Assembly: GCA_964554665.1 (NCBI GenBank)
Contig: CAZKPP010000020.1
Coordinates: 1 to 26,402, forward strand
Direction: 5' to 3'
Source: UBA3263 sp964554665
GTDB taxonomy: Bacteria; Bacteroidota; Bacteroidia; Bacteroidales; Muribaculaceae
DNA: 26,402 nucleotides
The notes beneath the pieces were generated by a model. That model saw only the letters and a program-made list of their open reading frames with translations. It was not told the DNA's origin and searched no databases. The position numbers were made by a program, and so were the translations under genes. The first letter of the stretch is position 1. Every line of letters starts with the position of its first letter. Shown here one piece after another: positions 7,146-13,794 of this stretch.

Positions 7146-9896
7146 TTACTTCTTTTTGGGTTGGATATTCAGGCGGTATATTACGTGGAGCATCGCGTAA
7201 CGCGGCAGGGTGTTGTAGCGCGTTTCGGTACGCCCCTGGGAATTCATGGTGAGGCGAACGTTGCTGAGCCGGCCGAGGATGTCGAAGCCGTCGAGGGCAA
7301 AGGTGAGGTTGCCCTGGAGGATGCTCTTGGCCAGGCGCGCGTTCCAAACAAGGTCGTTGGTGTTGAGACGCGAGTCGGCGTAGCCGCGGCGCGAGTGCAT
7401 CATCAGGTCGGTTGTGAAGCTCAGGTTCCAGGGGAGTTTGGTGGCACGATAGGTGATGCCATAGTCGAAATCAAAGGCGTTGATGGTCAGGAAGTCGGCC
7501 AGCCGGGAGGTGGCGCGTCGATAGTCAAGGGTGCCTTTGGCTGCGATTTCCATGCCGTCCATTATCTTGTAGGTCAGGGTTAGTTTTTCGCCGGCGTTGA
7601 GGTTATGAACCGTGCTTTCGGTCAGGTTGATGATGTCAACGGAGTTTTGGTAGCCGAAATTGGTGCTTGATGAGATGCGCCATTTCTTCTTTTTGTCAAT
7701 CCTGCGGTTAATGTTGACCGAGGCCGATGCGTCCCAGTTGCCGTTAACGTTGACGGGACGGAAGGTCGTGATGCCGGTAGTAGTGTCGTAGATAGCCGAT
7801 TGCGCTATCATGTTTTCATACTTATTAAAGGCAGCATAAATCTCTACTCCTTTGCTCATGAACCACCAGCTCATAAGGTCAATTTTATGCACGCGGGCTA
7901 ATTTCAGGCCGGGGTTGCCGGCATAGATAAAGAGCGGGTTGGCGGAATCGGTTACGTCAACGAGGTCCAGCAGATTGCTCAGGCGGGTTTCATAGGTGTA
8001 AGAGCCTCTGAACAGTCCGAGGTTGAAATCCACTTTCGGCTCAAAATACCATGGGGCGCGCCTTGCGCTGATTATTTCGTTTTGATAGTGGTAGTTAATA
8101 TGGCCGGGCGCGTAGGTAGAGTTAAGCGAGAGTCCGAGGCTGAACTGCTCCCGTTTGCCGAACATGGTAACGTGAGGGAAGAAGTTAAACAACATTAGCT
8201 CAACGCTATGGAGGTTTTGAACGGCAAGGTAGTGAAACGACTTGGAGGGGATGAGCGAGAGGTTGCGCTCATAGGTTGAGGCGCCGAGCGCTGCGGTTTC
8301 GTCGTAGTAGTTACGCGTGCTGTTCAGTTTATCGTGGGCAAAGGAGTACTTTATGGAGTAGCTGGGAGTATGGTCTTCGGCAATGGGAATATCTCCGGAG
8401 AATTTGATGCTCTCCTTTATATTGAACCGCCGTTCGGGCAGGAATTCCTGAGGCGTCTGGCGCTCAGTAAGTTCGGGCTGCAGGGGGAAGAGCAAGCTGC
8501 GCGAGGTCATGCTTTCGTAGCGCCGGTCGGTCCAGCGGAATGAGAAATTATTTTCCAACTTATTGGTAGAAGCCGGAAGCTCCCAGTTACCGTAGAGTTC
8601 GGAGCCCACGTCCCAGTTGCGGCGGTAAGTTTCGGAGGTTTCATTAAGAGAGTTCAGAAGGTTGGAGAGAGCGTCGGAGGTCGTTGACGAATTGGAGTCG
8701 GTGACCTTGGTGCGCACAAATGAGGCTTTCGGCTTAAGTTCCACGGTTAATCGGGGAATATGGAAGGTTACCTTATCGTCGGTAGTGAACTTCCACTGGC
8801 GAGAGCGCGAGGCGCCATCGGCGGTGCCGAGCAGGTTGCCGCCACTGATGTAGCGCTCCGATACCTGCTGAGTTTCCAGGTTCCCGCGCTTATGTTCAGC
8901 CAAAAGGTTGGTTTCTACCTTCCAGTTGCGCAGCCTGGAGTTCCATATATAGTCGATACCGGCCTTTACGATGTCGGCCCGGCCGGCGGTCTGCCAGTTG
9001 GGGTTCCACGTATCGGTTTGGCCCGGTTTGCGGTCGTCGTTAGTGTTATTGGCGTTAGCCACTATAGACAGGCGCGAGTCGCGGGTAAACATCAGGCCGA
9101 AAAGGCGTCCGAGGTAACTGTTGGAGGTTCCGTAGCCGGCTTCGGCATTAGCAATCCATCCGGTCTGATACTGCTTTTTCAGGGCTACGTTCATTACCAA
9201 CGGCAGCTCCTCCAGGGGCTTGCGATCATTGTATTCATTGCGATGAAATACATGCACGTCATTGACCATATATGCCGGCAGGTTTTCGAGTGCAATCTTA
9301 GGGTCACCCTTGAAAAAGCTTTCGCCGTTGACCAGCAGCTCGTCAACAAACTTGCCGTTGACGTAAATCTGTCCGTTACCCTTGAGTTCAACTCCCGGCA
9401 GCTGGCCGATAAGGCCGTCGAGCATCGAACCCTCGGCCAAAGCAAAAGCATCGGCATTATATACGATAGTATCGCCTTTCATAACCATTTTTACGCGCGA
9501 TGTCGTAACGGTCACCTCTTCGAGCTGCCTGGGCTGATAAAACGGTATGCGGTTCATTCTTATGGGATTCAATTCAATACTCCACTCCAGCTTGCCCGGT
9601 CGCTTCACATTCATTGACTGCGGATAATAACCCTCGGCCGTTACATAAATGATGAAGTCAGATTCCGGCAAACTATCAATACGAAGATTCATCTGCTGAT
9701 TATAGCTATACATTTCACGAGGGAAATAAGACTTGATAAGCGTAGAGTCGGGGCGCAACAAATCCGCCTGAAAATCTTTCATCAACTCTCGGGTATAGCT
9801 ATCCACTACTTTGCCGATAGCATACTGCTCCCGGCCAAACGCCGATGAATGAGCAAACAGTACGCCAAATATCAAAATCAGCAACCTTTTTCTCAT
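7146..9896 (-). CDS. Outer-membrane beta-barrel protein, TonB-receptor-like
   Basis: A 916-residue protein with the same order of parts as the convergent neighbour: signal peptide (residues 1-21, MRKRLLILIFGVLF), a regulatory-like beta domain (about 25-125), a linker EEVTVTTSRVKMVMKGDTI typical of this family, a plug-like domain (about 140-225, LPGVELKGNG and LLVNGESFF), then a barrel ending in YRLNIQPKKK. The frame is open for 28 codons further upstream, but those lie between the promoter and the signal peptide, so the ATG at 9894-9896 is chosen. It ends 22 bp from the opposing barrel gene. No SusD partner is present. Ligand and physiological role are unknown. Confidence 0.88.
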   Translation of the reverse strand: MRKRLLILIFGVLFAHSSAFGREQYAIGKVVDSYTRELMKDFQADLLRPDSTLIKSYFPREMYSYNQQMNLRIDSLPESDFIIYVTAEGYYPQSMNVKRPGKLEWSIELNPIRMNRIPFYQPRQLEEVTVTTSRVKMVMKGDTIVYNADAFALAEGSMLDGLIGQLPGVELKGNGQIYVNGKFVDELLVNGESFFKGDPKIALENLPAYMVNDVHVFHRNEYNDRKPLEELPLVMNVALKKQYQTGWIANAEAGYGTSNSYLGRLFGLMFTRDSRLSIVANANNTNDDRKPGQTDTWNPNWQTAGRADIVKAGIDYIWNSRLRNWKVETNLLAEHKRGNLETQQVSERYISGGNLLGTADGASRSRQWKFTTDDKVTFHIPRLTVELKPKASFVRTKVTDSNSSTTSDALSNLLNSLNETSETYRRNWDVGSELYGNWELPASTNKLENNFSFRWTDRRYESMTSRSLLFPLQPELTERQTPQEFLPERRFNIKESIKFSGDIPIAEDHTPSYSIKYSFAHDKLNSTRNYYDETAALGASTYERNLSLIPSKSFHYLAVQNLHSVELMLFNFFPHVTMFGKREQFSLGLSLNSTYAPGHINYHYQNEIISARRAPWYFEPKVDFNLGLFRGSYTYETRLSNLLDLVDVTDSANPLFIYAGNPGLKLARVHKIDLMSWWFMSKGVEIYAAFNKYENMIAQSAIYDTTTGITTFRPVNVNGNWDASASVNINRRIDKKKKWRISSSTNFGYQNSVDIINLTESTVHNLNAGEKLTLTYKIMDGMEIAAKGTLDYRRATSRLADFLTINAFDFDYGITYRATKLPWNLSFTTDLMMHSRRGYADSRLNTNDLVWNARLAKSILQGNLTFALDGFDILGRLSNVRLTMNSQGRTETRYNTLPRYAMLHVIYRLNIQPKKK

Positions 9897-9977
9897 GTAA
9901 GTACCACCCTGCGCGCAGGCCAATGATTTAAGGTTAATTATTCTCATAATGCGTGAATTTTGATGAATGCTATTCCG

Positions 9978-10009
9978 CAAAGGTATGGTAAAAATCGGGA
10001 AATTCCAAA
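9978..10009 (-). promoter_or_regulatory. Promoter of the minus-strand barrel protein gene
   Basis: On the minus strand TTTG (10006-10009), 20 bp, then TACCTTTG (9978-9985) match the Bacteroides consensus exactly. The 5' UTR would be about 75 nt and contains a small palindrome CTGCGCGCAG (9909-9918). A ten-G tract lies 20 bp further upstream. Confidence 0.85.
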
Positions 10010-10029
10010 TATTCGCCCTCGCAAAATCC

Positions 10030-10066
10030 GGGGGGGGGGTAACTGACCCCGGACTAAAGTCCGAGG
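10030..10066. repeat. Ten-G homopolymer tract followed by a hairpin
   Basis: Ten consecutive G (10030-10039) are followed by a near-perfect palindrome, CCCCGGACT (10047-10055) with AGTCCGAGG (10058-10066). The tract lies upstream of the barrel-gene promoter and in no convincing coding frame. Confidence 0.75.
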
Positions 10067-10080
10067 TTTACCACATTCAC

Positions 10081-10121
10081 GGCTCTCCGAGCCTTTTGGC
10101 CGCTATGGCGGCGTCCCGGGA
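10081..10121. repeat. Cluster of three short palindromes
   Basis: GGCTC-TCC-GAGCC followed by TTTT (10081-10097), GCCGC-TATG-GCGGC (10099-10112) and TCCCGGGA (10114-10121) sit back to back. The first could act as a weak terminator. No gene is visible here. Confidence 0.55.
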
Positions 10122-10122
10122 G

Positions 10123-10178
10123 TGTGGGCAGCTCGCCCACAGATTCCTCGACGCAACGCGACGGCGAGCCGCCGTCGC
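10123..10178. repeat. Twin-hairpin intergenic repeat, copy 1
   Basis: It consists of TGTGGGCAGCTCGCCCACA (10123-10141), a 16-nt linker, and GCGACGGCG-AGC-CGCCGTCGC (10158-10178), a perfect 9-bp stem. Closely related copies occur at 13176-13232 and 13644-13700, so this is an interspersed element and not local chance. Confidence 0.8.
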
Positions 10179-10330
10179 CCCCGGGAAGCACAAAATTGGC
10201 GGCGGGGAAAAAAACATCAGTCAAAATTCCAAATTCAAAATTATTTGCGTAACTTTGCCGTGTCGACCGAAACGCGAAGCCCCGGTCTGCGGGCGAGCGG
10301 GTGGGTCGGCAACTTACATATTGAAAAGCG

Positions 10331-10338
10331 TTACTTTG
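10331..10338 (+). promoter_or_regulatory. Possible -7 element for the structured RNA
   Basis: TTACTTTG differs from the TAnnTTTG consensus in one base and lies about 15 nt before the first base of the long-range RNA stem. No TTTG is present at the right distance upstream, so this is only a partial promoter match. Confidence 0.4.
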
Positions 10339-10342
10339 CGCT

Positions 10343-10564
10343 TCGTCACTTGACGACTTGAAATCTCGCAAATTTCACTAACCAGTCAAGGGCAAAGCAG
10401 CGGGTTGCGCCACTTGGATGTGACATCTTCCTCCGCGTCTTGTTAAGACGGCGGAGGCAATGTTCATATTTGCGTGGGCTTCGCCGTTGCCGTCCAACTG
10501 GTTAGGGCAAATGCGAGAGCCTCAAGTCGTGGGACGGCAACGAGTCAGATTCCCGCGCTTTTTG
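10343..10564 (+). ncRNA. Structured noncoding RNA, possibly 6S RNA-like
   Basis: About 220 nt without a credible reading frame fold into one long rod. Outermost, ACGACTTGA (10353-10361) pairs with TCAAGTCGT (10522-10530). Next, CTCGCA (10365-10370) pairs with TGCGAG (10512-10517). Then TAACCAGT (10379-10386) pairs with ACTGGTTA (10497-10504), and GGCAA (10391-10395) can pair with TTGCC (10487-10491). At the tip CCTCCGC-GTCTT (10430-10441) pairs with AAGAC-G-GCGGAGG (10445-10457). Large asymmetric internal loops separate these stems. An intrinsic terminator follows. The rod with interrupted stems, about 190 nt between closing strands, resembles 6S RNA, which traps RNA polymerase; from memory, the Bacteroidales-1 RNA family is considered the 6S RNA of this order. 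I could not test that match. A cis-regulatory leader of the next gene is the main alternative. Confidence 0.6.
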
Positions 10565-10567
10565 TTT
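10528..10567 (+). terminator. Intrinsic terminator of the structured RNA
   Basis: CGTGGGA (10528-10534) pairs with TCCCGCG (10551-10557) over 7 bp with one G-T pair, and a T-rich run CTTTTTGTTT follows. It overlaps the last three bases of the outer RNA stem. It lies 60 nt before the next ATG, which supports a separate short transcript. Confidence 0.6.
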
Positions 10568-10626
10568 ACTAACCAATCACTTAACCGCCAACGAGGGGAA
10601 GACCGCGGCACCACAAATCATCTCAG

Positions 10627-12693
10627 ATGAAAAAACATCTACTCCTACTGCTCGGCGTCCTCGTCGCCCTCCCAACCCTGGCCCGCGACTTTGAGTACAC
10701 CTACGAAGGCCAAACCATCACCTACACCGTCATCGACGAAGCCGCCAAAACCTGCCAAACAAAAGCCGGCTCATCATTAGATTCACCGGGGAATAACATC
10801 ACCGGGAAACTAATACTCCCGTCAAACCCTAAAGATGGCGACACAGAGTTTACACTCACAGCGATAGGCGTATATACCTTCGCTAGCAGCAGCGCCCTGA
10901 CCTCAGTTACTATCCCCAACTCTGTAACCTCAATTGGCAAGTATGCATTCTCCGGCTGCAGCGGCCAGACTGGTACGGTTACCATACCTAGCTCGGTAAC
11001 TTCAATAGGAGAAGAAGCTTTCTCTTATTGTTCCAAGTTATGGTCATTCATTTTCCTTCCTACTAATTATAATAACGTACCCTCATCAATCCTTAAAGGT
11101 TGCACCTCGCTAACGAAGGTAGTTCTTGTAAGCGGGTTCAAAATGTTATACGAAGTTCCAACTAATACTAAGGTTCATACATTGCCGAGTCTTTTTTCCT
11201 CTGTGTCTAGTGTTAACTCTAAGCTATCATGTGTTGCGCTCCCAGGTATTTTTGGTTATACCACATCAGGATCTTACGACAGTGCTAGAGTCACAGTAAG
11301 ATGCGATACTGGTGCTGAAGTAACTAAACTTTCCTGCAATGGCAACGAATATACACCAATAGATAATGAATTTGTTATTGACAATCTTGAGCCTAAGTGC
11401 AAATATTATTTTACATGTACCTACAAGAATGAATATTTCGATAATCTCACAGAGGAAAACTCTGTCAACACATCGAGCTTTTTCAAACAAATGACTAAAG
11501 TTAATGCTACGCAGTCTACCATAACAGTAAGAGCAAACACTGTTAACGACAGTAGAATTACGAACTTATCTATAAATGGTATAAAGTGTGATGATACAGG
11601 AGCTGTAAAATTTACAGGTCTAAATTCTAACACGACTAAAACTTTTTGGGCTACTGCAGAATTTAAAGGTAAGACATATTACTCATCTGAGGATTCGTTC
11701 AAGACACAAAAGGTTGACCCAACCATTGAAGAATTGGAGATTACGCCTACTATCATTACATTGAACCCCTCCTTTACTTATATAGATGCGATTATAGACT
11801 TGATCGAATTCACAATTAACGGAAAAGAATACGAACCGATAGAACAGACCATAGCAGGTCTTGCAGCTAACAGCACCGTAAATGTTTTTTATAGAGTTGG
11901 CTCGGAGTCAATTACTCGATCTATTAAATTGCCCCAATTGGAGTTGAAGACTTTGGCGGCGAGGGCTGCGTCGAAGGATTGCGCGATTATCTGCGCGGAA
12001 ACGAACATGAGCGAGGAAGAATATGGCGGCGGCTTTGAGTGGCGCCGCTATGACGCGCCCGACATGGTGCCGTCGACGTTCTCGCCCTGCCCCGTGGCTA
12101 ACGGTCACCTCGAAGGTCGCCTCAAAGGCCTGAGCAGCAACACATATTATAAATATCGTCCTTACTATGAGGATTGCAACGGCACCCGCACTTTCGGCGA
12201 CTGGACGGCGTTTATAACGGCCGATGCCGACGTGTATTTCGAGCCGACGGTCTATACCTACACCCCGAACACCATTACCATGAACTCGGCCAAAATTGTG
12301 GGCTACGCCATGGGCGGCTCGGAAGATATCAACGAGCAGGGCTTTGAATATTGGTCAGTTGGCGGTTCGCGCGCCGACGTTGAGGTTAAAAAGGTGTTGG
12401 TAAGCGGTCAGCGCATGATTGCGAGCCTGAGCGACCTCGACCCCTCGACAACCTATAAGGTTCGCGCTTTTGCCTCGACAACCACCAAGACCACCTACGG
12501 CGCCGAACAGGAGTTCACTACCGCCGACGACCCCGATGCCTCAATCGAGGAAACCATTGCGGAGGTTGGCGAAAGCGAATTGTTTGACATCTATACGCTC
12601 AACGGCGTTTGCGTTCGTCGGCAGACCAACGATTTCAGCGGTCTGCAGCGTGGCATCTACATTGCCAACGGCCGCAAAGTCTTTGTGCGCTAA
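10627..12693 (+). CDS. BspA-like leucine-rich-repeat surface protein with fibronectin-like modules
   Basis: A 688-residue exported protein. A signal peptide spans residues 1-19 (ending PTLA). A short run of BspA/TpLRR-type repeats occupies about 75-165, with two clear units, SVTIPNSVTSIGKYAFSGCS and TVTIPSSVTSIGEEAFSYCS. Several fibronectin III-like beta modules then end in motifs such as LSSNTYYKYRPYYED and LDPSTTYKVRAFAST. The last 50 residues (FDIYTLNGVCVRR...GIYIANGRKVFVR) resemble C-terminal sorting-type or anchoring segments of Bacteroidales secreted proteins. Such proteins are usually surface or extracellular adhesins. The repeat tract is very short for the family. The DNA from about 11010 to 11935 is far more AT-rich than both ends, suggesting a chimeric gene. 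No promoter motif was found in the 60 bp upstream. Confidence 0.85.
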   Translation: MKKHLLLLLGVLVALPTLARDFEYTYEGQTITYTVIDEAAKTCQTKAGSSLDSPGNNITGKLILPSNPKDGDTEFTLTAIGVYTFASSSALTSVTIPNSVTSIGKYAFSGCSGQTGTVTIPSSVTSIGEEAFSYCSKLWSFIFLPTNYNNVPSSILKGCTSLTKVVLVSGFKMLYEVPTNTKVHTLPSLFSSVSSVNSKLSCVALPGIFGYTTSGSYDSARVTVRCDTGAEVTKLSCNGNEYTPIDNEFVIDNLEPKCKYYFTCTYKNEYFDNLTEENSVNTSSFFKQMTKVNATQSTITVRANTVNDSRITNLSINGIKCDDTGAVKFTGLNSNTTKTFWATAEFKGKTYYSSEDSFKTQKVDPTIEELEITPTIITLNPSFTYIDAIIDLIEFTINGKEYEPIEQTIAGLAANSTVNVFYRVGSESITRSIKLPQLELKTLAARAASKDCAIICAETNMSEEEYGGGFEWRRYDAPDMVPSTFSPCPVANGHLEGRLKGLSSNTYYKYRPYYEDCNGTRTFGDWTAFITADADVYFEPTVYTYTPNTITMNSAKIVGYAMGGSEDINEQGFEYWSVGGSRADVEVKKVLVSGQRMIASLSDLDPSTTYKVRAFASTTTKTTYGAEQEFTTADDPDASIEETIAEVGESELFDIYTLNGVCVRRQTNDFSGLQRGIYIANGRKVFVR

Positions 12694-12720
12694 CCCAAAA
12701 CACACACATCCCTCCCTTGA

Positions 12721-12746
12721 AAATCCCGCTTCGGCGGGATTTTTTT
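12721..12746 (+). terminator. Intrinsic terminator after the BspA-like gene
   Basis: AATCCCGC, a TTCG tetraloop and GCGGGATT are followed by a run of T. The hairpin is perfect, begins 27 nt after the stop codon and ends the surface-protein transcript. Confidence 0.93.
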
Positions 12747-12778
12747 GTTGGCGGCAGGTGGAGGATTTTGCTCGCACT

Positions 12779-12824
12779 CGTAGGGCTTCACCCTACGCTA
12801 CATTTCTACCGGTCCTCTCCGCGG
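12779..12824. repeat. Palindrome plus CTACATTTCT module, partial extra copy
   Basis: CGTAGGG-CTTCA-CCCTACG (12779-12797) runs directly into CTACATTTCTACCGG and CTCCGCGGGCC. The same junction recurs at 13129-13164 and 13597-13632, so this is a third, shorter and more diverged copy of the module that sits inside the 416-bp repeats. Confidence 0.75.
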
Positions 12825-13240
12825 GCCTTTGTGGGGGAAAGGGACGTCAAAGACCCGCGGACGCGGGTCGGTGGATTGGTAGCGTGGGGCCTTGGCCCTA
12901 CGACCGCGCGCAAGTCACCCCACCCATTTGGTCGCGAAGCCTCCCCCGAGCCGCCAGGCGAGCGGGAAGAGCTGAGCGAACAAAAAATTTTGCACATTTT
13001 ATGATTTACCACACGGCGCACCCACCGGATTTACCTGAAACGTGGCTCAGCTCTCCCAACTCGCCTGCAGCTCGGGGAGGCTTCGCCTCGTTTTTGGGAT
13101 ATGCTCCGCGCTACACGTAGGGCCAAGGCCCTACGCTACATTTCTGCCGGCCAGCTCCGCAGGCCTTTGTGGGGGTGTGGGCAGCTTGCCCACAGGAGGC
13201 CACGACGCTGCGCGACGGCGAGCCGCCATCGCCCCCGCAA
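12825..13240. repeat. 416-bp direct repeat, copy A
   Basis: The segment is nearly identical to 13293-13708 with a constant offset of 468 bp and no insertions or deletions that I can see. Inside are hairpins GACCCGC-GGAC-GCGGGTC (12852-12869), CGTGGGGCCTTGGCCCTACG (12883-12902), the perfect palindrome CGTAGGGCCAAGGCCCTACG (13116-13135), and the twin hairpin (13176-13232). Open frames through it exist on both strands, but they simply follow the repeat. It looks noncoding. Confidence 0.88.
13176..13232. repeat. Twin-hairpin intergenic repeat, copy 2
   Basis: TGTGGGCAGCTTGCCCACA (13176-13194) and GCGACGGCG-AGC-CGCCATCGC (13212-13232) match copy 1 closely. The second stem has one C-A mismatch that is a full C-G pair in copy 1. 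The linker between hairpins is the least conserved part. Confidence 0.8.
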
Positions 13241-13292
13241 TATGCGCCCGCGAAGCGGGTTCCTGACCTATGGCTGCCGGCCCGCTATGCGC

Positions 13293-13708
13293 GCCTTTGT
13301 GGGGGAAAGGGACGTCAAAGACCCGCGGATGCGGGTCGGTGGATTGGTAGCGTGGGGCCTTGGCCCTACGACCGCGCGCAAGTCACCCCACCCATTTGGT
13401 CGCGAAGCCTCCCCCGAGCCGCCAGGCGAGCGGGAAGAGCTGAGCGAACAAAAAATTTTGCACATTTTATGATTTACCACACGGCGCACCCACCGGATTT
13501 ACCTGAAACGTGGCTCAGCTCTCCCAACTCGCCTGCAGCTCGGGGAGGCTTCGCCTCGTTTTTGGGATATGCTCCGCGCTACACGTAGGGCCAAGGCCCT
13601 ACGCTACATTTCTGCCGGCCAGCTCCGCAGGCCTTTGTGGGGGTGTGGGCAGCGTGCCCACATGATGCCTCGATGTTGCGCGACGGCGAGCCGCCATCGC
13701 CCCCGCAA
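13293..13708. repeat. 416-bp direct repeat, copy B
   Basis: Second copy of the 12825-13240 unit, separated from it by 52 bp. Differences noticed are a C-to-T change in the loop of the GACCCGC hairpin and several changes around the twin hairpin, mostly in its linker. Everything between appears identical. It ends 87 bp before relA. Confidence 0.88.
13644..13700. repeat. Twin-hairpin intergenic repeat, copy 3
   Basis: TGTGGGCAGCGTGCCCACA (13644-13662) and the GCGACGGCG...CGCCATCGC stem (13680-13700) lie at the end of copy B. Most differences between copies A and B are concentrated here. Confidence 0.8.
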
Positions 13709-13764
13709 GGTGCACCTTAATTCAAAATTTTTGGGAGAGGTGGGTAGTTTTCGGAAAAATTTCG

Positions 13765-13772
13765 TAAATTTG
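13765..13772 (+). promoter_or_regulatory. -7 element of the relA operon promoter
   Basis: TAAATTTG matches the Bacteroides -7 consensus and lies 22 bp before the ATG at 13795, giving a very short 5' UTR. A TTTG exists at 13730-13733, but the 31-bp spacing is too long, so the -33 element is weak or absent. It is the only candidate start seen between the repeats and the operon. Confidence 0.6.
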
Positions 13773-13794
13773 CCACATTATAGAGCATCACAAT

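Noticed and set aside
7121..7148. TAACCG...CGGTTA inverted repeat between the convergent barrel genes as a bidirectional terminator
   Set aside because: The arms are mostly the two stop codons, the stem is only 6 bp with a 16-nt loop, and there is no T run on the plus-strand side that fits it.
8760..9617. 285-codon plus-strand frame inside the second barrel gene
   Set aside because: It is antisense to the signal, plug and barrel regions of a well-supported gene.
10250..10257. TAACTTTG resembling a -7 promoter box
   Set aside because: There is no TTTG or TTG at 19-21 bp upstream, and nothing recognisable starts just downstream. The start of the structured RNA is better placed for the 10331 element.
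9967..10353. 128-codon plus-strand frame in the intergenic region
   Set aside because: It runs through the opposing promoter, the G tract and several hairpins, with no promoter or coding character of its own.
12470..13588. Open frames with nearly identical translations in the repeat block
   Set aside because: They recur because the DNA is duplicated. They exist on both strands, start in unrelated sequence or in the surface-protein gene, and are rich in palindromes, so a protein is not supported.
12779..13708. CRISPR array
   Set aside because: The repeats are hundreds of bases long, only two or three copies exist, the spacing does not resemble uniform spacers, and no cas gene is present.
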